Assembly: GCA_029263015.1 (NCBI GenBank) | Contig: JAJCYI010000215.1 | Span: 1 to 64,000 of the forward strand | DNA: 64,000 nucleotides | Origin: Saprospiraceae bacterium | Lineage (GTDB): Bacteria > Bacteroidota > Bacteroidia > Chitinophagales > Saprospiraceae | Reading direction: 5' to 3' | Part shown: piece by piece, positions 1 to 7,154 of the stretch | How the letters are laid out: each line of letters opens with the position of its first letter | How positions within the stretch are numbered: the first letter of the stretch is position 1 | Program-made: the position numbers and the translations under genes | Notes under the pieces: model-generated | Seen by the model: only the letters and a program-made list of their open reading frames with translations | Told to the model about the DNA's origin: nothing | Databases searched by the model: none

Positions 1-181
1 CATCAAATCATTTTTATTTGGTAGAGGTTAATTGAGATGTACATTTTTGAGGTTTTATCAATTGATTACGAAATGAAATAAATTTAAATTGTTTGTTTTT
101 CTTTGATTTTCAAAATAATATTCTTCATGCGTTTGCCCTGATTTCAAGCTGATGCTTGGTGAAGAATCTTTCAAAGAATAA

Positions 182-1366
182 TTAAGCAAGTTGAACTTCC
201 ATTTCTTTGGTCAGGTTTATTGAAAGGAATTCCCCCATCTTTCGTAGATAAATATCCACTATCAATTTTTCTTCAAATTGCTCCTGCATCAATGATCGTC
301 CTGTATTGCCCATTTCCAATTTTTCAGAGTTGGTCAATTCAATGAATTGGATCATTCTTTCGGCCAAATCCAATGAGTCTTTCGGTTTGCACAAATAACC
401 GTTTATTCCATTCAACACAGCACGGCTGCATCCAGGATGGGCGGTTGTGATCAGCGGGATTTGCATGCTGGCAGCTTCCATCAAACTTCTTGGGAGGCCT
501 TCTCCGTAAAAAGAAGGGAGGACAAAACAGTTGGATTGGGCAAGATATGGACGTACGTCCTGTACTTCTCCTAAATAATCCAAAACGCTATTTTGTATCC
601 ATCCACTGACAGTTTTTTCTGGTACAACCCGATGGTCTGATTTGTCAAGGAATCCCAATAATTGGAATTTTGTGTTTGGGTACTTTTCTTTTACTAATTG
701 GGCTGCTTCCGCAAAAACACCTACACCTTTTTCCCATAGTAAACGGCCTAATAGCAAGAACGTAGTCGTTTCTTGATTTTTCTTTTTACGAAATTCTTTT
801 ACCGAATAATAAGTTGTATTGACTCCTTCACCAGGAAGTACCATGGTTTTTGATAATGGTACGATGCTTTGTTCAACGAAAAAGTCTCTGTCTTCTTCAT
901 TCAAAAACCAAATCCCTACAGCATGTTTTTGGGAATATTTATAAAGTAGTTTGGCTACATAGAACAACCAGTTTTTTTTATGGAAGGCGTGGCCTCTTCC
1001 CGGTACAATGGAGAAGGAAGGAAGGCCGAGACACATAGTAGCTAAGGTGCCATAAATATTGGGCTTGATGGTGTAATGGAATATCAGGCCCGGTTGGATT
1101 TTTTGATAAATTTTATAGAGTCGGAAAAAAAAGAATAAATCCTTCAATGGGTTGGTTTCGTAAGGGATGGTTGGAATAGGAATAAACTCTATCCCTTTTT
1201 CTACGAGTTTTTTACTGTACACGTCTGGTGGGGCTATAGCATAAACCTTAAATCCAAGCTGTTTTAACTCAACCATTATTCCTAGGCGGAATTTAAATAA
1301 TGCCATGGACTGGTTGCCTGTAAATATGATTACTTTATTATTATGTAAGTGTTCAGAATTCCCCAA
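182..1366 (-). CDS. GT4-family glycosyltransferase
   Basis: A 394-residue protein with the two-domain GT-B architecture of family 4. The N-terminal half holds KVIIFTGNQSMALFKFR and HYTIKPNIYG, typical of the PglA/CapM-like branch that adds a sugar to a lipid-linked acceptor at the inner face of the membrane. The C-terminal half has the EGLPRSLMEAA donor-binding motif (E-x7-E) around residue 290. The ORF begins with TTG and I see no in-frame ATG before residue 21, so the start is uncertain. It is the last gene of the locus in this window and follows manC by 94 bp. Donor and acceptor cannot be told; a fucosyl or HexNAc donor would suit the neighbouring genes. Confidence 0.85.
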   Translation of the reverse strand: MGNSEHLHNNKVIIFTGNQSMALFKFRLGIMVELKQLGFKVYAIAPPDVYSKKLVEKGIEFIPIPTIPYETNPLKDLFFFFRLYKIYQKIQPGLIFHYTIKPNIYGTLATMCLGLPSFSIVPGRGHAFHKKNWLFYVAKLLYKYSQKHAVGIWFLNEEDRDFFVEQSIVPLSKTMVLPGEGVNTTYYSVKEFRKKKNQETTTFLLLGRLLWEKGVGVFAEAAQLVKEKYPNTKFQLLGFLDKSDHRVVPEKTVSGWIQNSVLDYLGEVQDVRPYLAQSNCFVLPSFYGEGLPRSLMEAASMQIPLITTAHPGCSRAVLNGINGYLCKPKDSLDLAERMIQFIELTNSEKLEMGNTGRSLMQEQFEEKLIVDIYLRKMGEFLSINLTKEMEVQLA

Positions 1367-1460
1367 GCGTACTGTTTTTTGTTTGGATATTCAATAGGCA
1401 GACTTTTAAAGATATTAAGCCTGCCTTATGCAAAGGTCTAATTTTTTTTAGATAACAAAA

Positions 1461-2558
1461 TTAGCCAAATGCGGGACTTATATCCTCCAACATCTCCTTT
1501 ATCCCTTGTTCCTCCGTCTTCGGCCATATCAACAAAACATCCCCTTCATCAATCACGATATAATCGTCCAAACCTTTGATGACCGCCAATTTGCCATCGG
1601 GGATACGGATCAGGCTGTTTGCATTATTGTATGACTTGGCCATATTGCCTTGCACAACATTCCCGTCTTCACTTTTTTCGCTTTCCGCATGCAGAGACCC
1701 CCATGTCCCCAAATCACTCCAACCAATATCGGAAGGTAGGGTATATACGTTCGGTGATTTTTCCAGTATGGCATAATCAACTGAAATGCTCGGTGTGGTA
1801 GGATAGGATTTGTCGATAAATGCCTGTTCTTTCGTTGTATTATATACAGAATTGCCTGCTTCTAATATTTCATGGATCTCTGGCGACAACGTTTCAAACG
1901 CCTTTAATATAGTTTTTGCACTCCACACAAATATTCCGGCATTCCACAGGTAATCTCCACTTGCCAAATAGGTTTGGGCAGTTTTCAAATCAGGTTTTTC
2001 CCTGAACTGTAATACTTTATATATGCTGCCGTCATTGTTTTTTTTGTCAAAATTAATATATCCGTACCCTGTATCTGGTCGGCTGGGTTGGATGCCCAAT
2101 GTTACAATGGCTTCGTTGTCGGAAGTAAAGACCAACGCTTTTTGTAAGTTTTTAATAAATGCTTTTTCTTTTAGAATAATGTGATCCGATGGGGCGACCA
2201 CAAAATTTGCATCAGGATTTAAGGCATGTAATTTAAAGGAAGTATAAGCAACGCAAGGGCCTGTATTATTCCTGGAAGGCTCACAAAGGATTTGATTTTC
2301 GGATATTTCCGGAATATGTTCTTTTACTAAATCTTTATACATCCCGTTGGTAACGATAAATATATTTTCCGCAGGGCACAATTTCAAAAACCTTTCAAAG
2401 GTCAGGCGGATCAGTGATTTTCCGACGCCCAATATGTCCATAAACTGTTTTGGCCTGGCAGTTCTGCTGGCAGGCCAAAATCGACTTCCTATTCCTCCGG
2501 CCATGATGGCTACGTAAGTATTAGTTTCAGTTGGGTTTGCCATCATTGAATTTAACAT
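1461..2558 (-). CDS. manC: Mannose-1-phosphate guanylyltransferase
   Basis: Makes GDP-mannose from mannose-1-phosphate and GTP, the precursor used by Gmd and Fcl for GDP-L-fucose. The nucleotidyltransferase signature AGGIGSRFWPASRTARPKQF lies at about residues 20-39, followed by the EPSRNNTGPCVAY and VAPSDHIIL motifs of the family. At 365 residues it is the short form, lacking the C-terminal phosphomannose isomerase domain of the bifunctional enzymes. The ORF starts at ATG 2558; a second ATG five codons in is an alternative. It belongs with fcl and gmd 3-7 kb upstream, separated from them by a Uma2 gene and the wzi gene. Confidence 0.95.
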   Translation of the reverse strand: MLNSMMANPTETNTYVAIMAGGIGSRFWPASRTARPKQFMDILGVGKSLIRLTFERFLKLCPAENIFIVTNGMYKDLVKEHIPEISENQILCEPSRNNTGPCVAYTSFKLHALNPDANFVVAPSDHIILKEKAFIKNLQKALVFTSDNEAIVTLGIQPSRPDTGYGYINFDKKNNDGSIYKVLQFREKPDLKTAQTYLASGDYLWNAGIFVWSAKTILKAFETLSPEIHEILEAGNSVYNTTKEQAFIDKSYPTTPSISVDYAILEKSPNVYTLPSDIGWSDLGTWGSLHAESEKSEDGNVVQGNMAKSYNNANSLIRIPDGKLAVIKGLDDYIVIDEGDVLLIWPKTEEQGIKEMLEDISPAFG

Positions 2559-2608
2559 GATTTTTTGACATGTAATGCCAGGGCACCGCCATAAATGCGT
2601 ATCGTCTT

Positions 2609-3223
2609 CTAATCATTTCCTCCCTCACTTGCTTCGATGACTTGTTGGACGGAAAATGAATGACCCATCACTTCTATGGTGTCTTTCCAGTCCACCGTTA
2701 ACCAAGGTTGATTCGGACGGGCGGTCATTACTTTTTCCGTTAGGGTGAAAAACCAAAGCACTTCGGCTACACCAAAGTCGAGCAACTCCTGGGTTTTTTT
2801 CTGTACATATTCAGAACCTGTGAAAGGTAGGCTTTCAATATCGGCTTTGGTATCTACTTCAATGACGACTTTTGGTGGGGTGTCGAGGTATTTGTTCTTA
2901 GCCTTTTTATACGAAAATGCACTTTTGGGAAGTATGATAAAATCCAAGGATGGATTTGTTTTATGAGTAATATGTAAGCCCGCTTCACCTGACCAAACCC
3001 AGTTTTCTTTTCCAAAAATAGGGTGGAAGTAATCTTTTAGCAAGTTTATTAAAAAAATTTGTAAAGCTCCGTATGCCATAATGTCTTCGAGGGTTTTTGC
3101 CTTGTTGAGTACATCTTTATAGCCGCGGTAATAAACCGGAATGCCATCCAACATCTCGTAAATGAGGTAGTCAGGAACAACTTGCTTTTTCTCTTTTTTT
3201 GATTTGGTTTTAACAGCCACCAT
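2609..3223 (-). CDS. Uma2-family (DUF820) PD-(D/E)XK endonuclease-like protein
   Basis: A 204-residue protein with the Uma2 fold pattern: acidic residue in PSLDFIILPKS, then PPKVVIEVDTKAD, then the helix EYVQKKTQELLDFGVAEVLWF and a short strand segment. The two acidic clusters fit the PD-(D/E)XK nuclease core. The N-terminus is Lys-rich (KTKSKKEKK). The cellular role of this family is not settled; members are very numerous in cyanobacteria and Bacteroidota and are often near mobile DNA. It sits between manC and the wzi gene with no link to polysaccharide chemistry, so I regard it as an inserted accessory gene. Confidence 0.8.
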   Translation of the reverse strand: MVAVKTKSKKEKKQVVPDYLIYEMLDGIPVYYRGYKDVLNKAKTLEDIMAYGALQIFLINLLKDYFHPIFGKENWVWSGEAGLHITHKTNPSLDFIILPKSAFSYKKAKNKYLDTPPKVVIEVDTKADIESLPFTGSEYVQKKTQELLDFGVAEVLWFFTLTEKVMTARPNQPWLTVDWKDTIEVMGHSFSVQQVIEASEGGND

Positions 3224-3280
3224 ATTGCTTTTTTCTCAAAGTTAATCGTTTATAGTCAAATACTCAAAAAAAACGGCTTT

Positions 3281-5050
3281 CTAAAAATCCATCCTCACCT
3301 TCCCCACATTCATCCTGAACCCAGCGCCAAAAAAAGAATCCGTATCAGATCGTTCTGGAAGCGTGCTGTTTTTATTTCGGTAAAAATACTGAACATCCAA
3401 ATAAATGTTGTGCCAAATTTTATAGCTAATGTCAAGGCCGAATAGGGTAGTGGTGGTGGCGATACCCTGTCCAGTCTCATTTTCGAAGTCTGATATACGG
3501 GTAGTATTCGGCAGAAGAATATCCCCACCCCAGTTCTCTCCATTGGCATCTTCTCCAGATTCTGCCCTAATCAAACGACCTTCAAGCGTGACCCTTTTGT
3601 GTGGTTGGTATTGGACAATGAGAAGGCCCTCTTTGAAGTTGGCGCCAAGTGGGTGCGCCAAAGCTTGGTTGTAATGCGAAAAACTGGCACTCTCAGGGTT
3701 TCTATAAGTATAAGTGTATGGCCGGACAGTATTGTACTCTGCCCTTAGGTCAAGATGGTCAATACCAAATATGTCAATAAATTTGGAGCCAAACTGCACT
3801 CCAAATTTGTTGCCCCACCAACCATTGCCCCCCGTCAGTTCGCCGAACTTATATTCATCCAATAACAACTGTGAATATATCCTTCCTTTCTTTAAAATAT
3901 TCCATTTAAAATCAAGCCCGACCAATACATTATCCTCGCTGTCGAGCAGGTGTTCTACAGAACGGTACAGGATGACAGGGTTCAGGTATTGTAGTTCAAA
4001 ATTTCCGTTTTCCCGATCGAATATCACAGCTTCGAAAAGCCCCAAAGTCATTTTATTGGTAATATTGTAACTCAAATAATGCGCGGCCATATATTTTTTA
4101 GGCAGGTTGTTGTCACCTGAATTGGCTTGAGCTGATGTTGAATTTAATTCAGCAAATATATTTTGGTAATGAAATTTCCAGACTTTCCAGTTCAGTTTTA
4201 AATACAAATAATTTTGGGAGAAATCGGAAAGGAACAAGGATCTATATCCATTCCCAATAAAATTTTTGCCATGACCAAATTGCATCCCGATATGCGGGGT
4301 TATATTAATTCCTACATATCCTTGTCCGTTTAAATAATCGTAACCATTTATATTGTCAAAAACAGAACTTTGATAATTTTTATAAAAACCATTTCCTGGC
4401 AAGGCTTTGAATTTATTTATATAACCCTCGACATATTCTGGAAAGCGAGCTTGTGTATCCGTTATATTTGAATAAAAATAGACCCTATCATCAATGCCGC
4501 CCCTAAATTCCACACCCCTTTGGTTAAAGAAGACGGCTTTATCGTCATTGCCTGATTTTCCGACATTAATATTTATTATCGGATTTACCCTTAAATAAAA
4601 ATCCTTTTTATCGAATTGAAGCCAGTTGGCAGGAGTCTTATAAAAATGTTTCCAAATTGGTTTTTTAGTCGTTATATAATGTTCGCTTTCTTTACTTGAT
4701 AATATCTGGGAAGCCGGGATAAACCTATATAAAGTATCGCCGGGTATTTTTTCGTAATAACCTGTCTTTTTTCCCGCTACGGTTTGATTAAGGTCATCTT
4801 GGGTAAGCCATTCGTTGTTTTCACAATACATGTAAAAACAATCATCCCGGTCATAAGCACTCAATTGAGTCGATAGCGAATCAAGAGACAAGATGAATCT
4901 CATCGCATCCCCACGGGTAAACGATTTTATGGAAGAATGGTAGTTGGGTAAATTGCCGGTTTTAATTTCCAATCTGTCCAATATGCGGTACGCATCATGG
5001 CCAAGCGGCAGATTGCTGCCTTGGGAAAAGGTCAATAGGGGGAACGACAA
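3281..5050 (-). CDS. wzi: Wzi-family capsule assembly outer-membrane protein
   Basis: A 589-residue predicted beta-barrel of the Bacteroidota Wzi-like capsule assembly family, which anchors or organises exported polysaccharide at the outer membrane. The sequence is rich in alternating aromatic strands and ends in a Phe-terminated barrel strand (GKVRMDF). Helical repeats near the N-terminus (AYRILDRLEIK, then FTRGDAMRFI) are usual for the family. The listed TTG start leaves only part of a signal peptide (MSFPLLTFSQG). The frame stays open upstream to about 5122 and adds NQQTIKNFLTYIVL, completing a convincing signal peptide, but it has no ATG, GTG or TTG there. The true start is therefore unclear; a 58-bp palindrome lies immediately upstream. 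Confidence 0.85.
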   Translation of the reverse strand: MSFPLLTFSQGSNLPLGHDAYRILDRLEIKTGNLPNYHSSIKSFTRGDAMRFILSLDSLSTQLSAYDRDDCFYMYCENNEWLTQDDLNQTVAGKKTGYYEKIPGDTLYRFIPASQILSSKESEHYITTKKPIWKHFYKTPANWLQFDKKDFYLRVNPIININVGKSGNDDKAVFFNQRGVEFRGGIDDRVYFYSNITDTQARFPEYVEGYINKFKALPGNGFYKNYQSSVFDNINGYDYLNGQGYVGINITPHIGMQFGHGKNFIGNGYRSLFLSDFSQNYLYLKLNWKVWKFHYQNIFAELNSTSAQANSGDNNLPKKYMAAHYLSYNITNKMTLGLFEAVIFDRENGNFELQYLNPVILYRSVEHLLDSEDNVLVGLDFKWNILKKGRIYSQLLLDEYKFGELTGGNGWWGNKFGVQFGSKFIDIFGIDHLDLRAEYNTVRPYTYTYRNPESASFSHYNQALAHPLGANFKEGLLIVQYQPHKRVTLEGRLIRAESGEDANGENWGGDILLPNTTRISDFENETGQGIATTTTLFGLDISYKIWHNIYLDVQYFYRNKNSTLPERSDTDSFFGAGFRMNVGKVRMDF

Positions 5051-5092
5051 AACTATATATGTGAGGAAATTCTTGATTGTTTGTTGGTTAAC

Positions 5093-5150
5093 GCGCTTGC
5101 CCTTCCAAAAGAGGGGGAATTAATTCCCCCTCTTTTGGAAGGGCAAGCGC
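5093..5150. repeat. 58-bp perfect palindrome
   Basis: Two 29-bp arms (GCGCTTGCCCTTCCAAAAGA... and its exact reverse complement) meet at the centre AATTAATT with no loop and no mismatch. It lies between the stop of fcl and the coding region of wzi. As RNA it would form a long hairpin that could end or protect transcripts, but there is no U-tract. It could also be a REP-like or MITE-like insertion. The wzi signal peptide begins right after it. Confidence 0.95.
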
Positions 5151-5155
5151 TGTGG

Positions 5156-6088
5156 TCAATACCATTCCATATTTTCTAATCCCTTATATACCGCTCGTAT
5201 CCCCTCCCCCAATCCAATCTTAGCCTTCCAGCCAGCGGCATTTAATTTACTGACATCCATTAATTTACGGGGCGTACCATCTGGCTTGGTCAAGTCGTGG
5301 ACAATTTTTCCATTATATCCAACAATGTCTTTAATTAAATAAGCCAAATCTTTTATCGAAATATCCTCACCAACGCCAATGTTCACCAAACCAGGTTCAT
5401 TATATTTTTGCATTAAATAAAAACAAGCATCAGCCAAGTCATCCACGTGCAAAAATTCTCGCAATGGCTTGCCCGTTCCCCACATCACCACTTCTGGAGT
5501 ATTGTTTTTTTTCGCTTCGTGAAATTTACGGATCAAGGCAGGCAGGACATGTGATTTATTTAAATCATAATTATCATTCGGGCCATATAAATTTGTAGGC
5601 ATCACGGAAATAAAATTACAGCCATATTGCGCTCGGTAGGCATCGCATAATTTAATGCCGGCGATCTTAGCGATAGCATAAGGTTCATTGGTAGGCTCCA
5701 ATTCCCCTGTCAATAAATATTTTTCTTTTAATGGTTGCGGAGCCATTTTGGGATATATACAGGACGATCCCAAAAACATTAATTTTTTGACGCCTTTCAG
5801 ATATGCGGCATGAATCACATTGTTTTGGATCGTTAAATTATCATATAGAAATTCCCCTCGAAAAGTATTGTTGGCCAATATGCCGCCGACTTTTGCTGCT
5901 GCCAAAAAAACAAATTCAGGCTTTTCGACACGGAAGAATTCATTTACTTCATTTTGATTTCGTAAATCAAGTTCCGCTGAAGTTCGATGCAATATATTTT
6001 GAAACCCTTCAGCATTTAACTTCCGAAAAATAGCAGAACCCACCATGCCTCTGTGGCCGGCAATGTATATTTTATTATTATAAAACAT
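5156..6088 (-). CDS. fcl: GDP-L-fucose synthase
   Basis: Converts the Gmd product GDP-4-keto-6-deoxy-mannose to GDP-L-fucose by 3,5-epimerisation and NADPH reduction. At 310 residues it has normal length. Visible are the Rossmann motif [15 protein letters not shown] at the N-terminus, the family-specific [16 protein letters not shown] loop, the catalytic YAIAK (Tyr-x3-Lys) and the [12 protein letters not shown] segment. It works with gmd (7155-9479) and manC (1461-2558). An AbiEii-like gene and a DUF6922 gene lie between fcl and gmd, so the usual gmd-fcl adjacency has been broken. Confidence 0.97.
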   Translation of the reverse strand: MFYNNKIYIAGHRGMVGSAIFRKLNAEGFQNILHRTSAELDLRNQNEVNEFFRVEKPEFVFLAAAKVGGILANNTFRGEFLYDNLTIQNNVIHAAYLKGVKKLMFLGSSCIYPKMAPQPLKEKYLLTGELEPTNEPYAIAKIAGIKLCDAYRAQYGCNFISVMPTNLYGPNDNYDLNKSHVLPALIRKFHEAKKNNTPEVVMWGTGKPLREFLHVDDLADACFYLMQKYNEPGLVNIGVGEDISIKDLAYLIKDIVGYNGKIVHDLTKPDGTPRKLMDVSKLNAAGWKAKIGLGEGIRAVYKGLENMEWY

Positions 6089-6120
6089 GCTGCATGAATC
6101 TGATTACCATAGGGAGTTAT

Positions 6121-6687
6121 TTAGAGGGTTTTGTAATAATCCCTGAAAATAAATTGTATATATCGTTTTACTTCTCCCCAACCAACTTCTGAAAACATAA
6201 ACGGCATTTCATCTTGTTCAGCATCATTGAAATAGGTAAGACTTTTTAAAACAAGTTGAATACTTCCATCTTGGTATTTGTTTTCATATAATTTCAGTAA
6301 TTCATTTAACGGGATAATTTTGAGAATAAAATACAAATCAATAAAATCTCTTTTTTTTCCTCGTCCAGTAACTGCTGCTAATTTCATACAAGCAATATCT
6401 TGAATTGAAAGAAATCTAATTCCATCATCTATCATAGGCGGTTTTAGTAACCGATATTTATAATTGACAAAATCAACTTTAACTCCATCAATAAAGCCAA
6501 TTAGGATATTTTTTGTATTCAATTCAACTTGATAATGGAAATTTGCACTTATTTCTGATTTTATAATATCAAAGTGGAGTTTCGGAATTCCAAAAAAGTC
6601 AAGGTCTGTAGAAGTACGATGGCCCAATTGCAAAGAAAGTGCAGTCCCTCCTGCTAAATTGAAACCTGCTAAGGTTTCAATTCCCAT
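6121..6687 (-). CDS. AbiEii-type nucleotidyltransferase, N-terminally shortened
   Basis: A 188-residue member of the AbiEii/AbiGii nucleotidyltransferase family, usually the toxin half of a toxin-antitoxin pair. The core motif GGTALSLQLGHRTSTDLDFF holds the conserved GG and D-x-D, and a conserved Lys region follows (MKLAAVTGRGKKRDFIDLYF). The only standard start is ATG 6687. Upstream in frame, without a start codon, the sequence KTVRPDTYSLLKNL matches what I expect of the family N-terminus (helix before the GGTAL motif), and it runs straight into the 108-bp repeat at 6727-6834. I infer that the repeat removed the original start, leaving the protein about 15-20 residues short. Probable partner: the DUF6922 gene upstream. 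Confidence 0.8.
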   Translation of the reverse strand: MGIETLAGFNLAGGTALSLQLGHRTSTDLDFFGIPKLHFDIIKSEISANFHYQVELNTKNILIGFIDGVKVDFVNYKYRLLKPPMIDDGIRFLSIQDIACMKLAAVTGRGKKRDFIDLYFILKIIPLNELLKLYENKYQDGSIQLVLKSLTYFNDAEQDEMPFMFSEVGWGEVKRYIQFIFRDYYKTL

Positions 6688-6726
6688 TAAATTTTTTAAA
6701 AGGGAGTATGTGTCTGGCCTGACTGT

Positions 6727-6834
6727 CTTAGTAAAAGAAAATAAATAACTTAGACCAACTCAATAAGCGTGACTTATTATTTTATTCAGACCTTCGTTTC
6801 ACATGGTCTAAGTTATTGATTTCACTTTTCTTAG
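6727..6834. repeat. 108-bp inverted repeat, left copy
   Basis: Matches the reverse complement of 9503-9610 at 105 of 108 positions. It begins CTTAGTAAAAG and ends CTTTTCTTAG, and contains perfect internal 14-bp arms AATAACTTAGACCA / TGGTCTAAGTTATT, so each copy can itself fold into a hairpin. It separates the DUF6922 gene from its AbiEii partner. The last eight codons and stop of the DUF6922 ORF fall inside it, and it replaces the normal AbiEii start. MITE-like; no transposase is present in the window. Confidence 0.95.
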
Positions 6835-7104
6835 TGTGTAACACTTGAACTTTTCTAAAGAAATATTAAAAATAGTAGCATAAAAATAAAGCGATTTTTC
6901 ATCCAGATACCTCATGTTCAGTATAACCTCTTTTACTTTATCCTCGCCATAAATTTTCCGAATGAGCAACCAGTCTTCGAGGCTTCCAAGGGAAGCCACC
7001 CGTTCAATAATATAATGGCTACTTTTTTCAATCGATAAATTATTTCGGTTCACATCCCAAAAAAGATGCGCTGATAAATCTGATATTTTATAGTCCTTTT
7101 CCAT
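6808..7104 (-). CDS. DUF6922-like putative antitoxin
   Basis: A small protein of about 98 residues from ATG 7104 (MEKDYKISDLSAHLFWDVN). The ORF track's start at 7158 adds 18 unlikely residues that overlap the gmd stop. The pattern LFWDV...HYIIERVASLGSLEDWLLIRK, then IKEVILNMRYLD and KFKCYT, resembles the DUF6922 family often encoded just upstream of AbiEii nucleotidyltransferases in Bacteroidota, where it is presumed to be the antitoxin or regulator. The C-terminal residues LRKVKSIT and the stop are encoded by the 108-bp repeat, so the original C-terminus has probably been replaced. Family assignment is from memory of the pattern, not a search. Confidence 0.7.
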   Translation of the reverse strand: MEKDYKISDLSAHLFWDVNRNNLSIEKSSHYIIERVASLGSLEDWLLIRKIYGEDKVKEVILNMRYLDEKSLYFYATIFNISLEKFKCYTLRKVKSIT

Positions 7105-7154
7105 TTTTATAATCATACAAGATAAATCAACAATGGAACAATGGAACAATGAAA

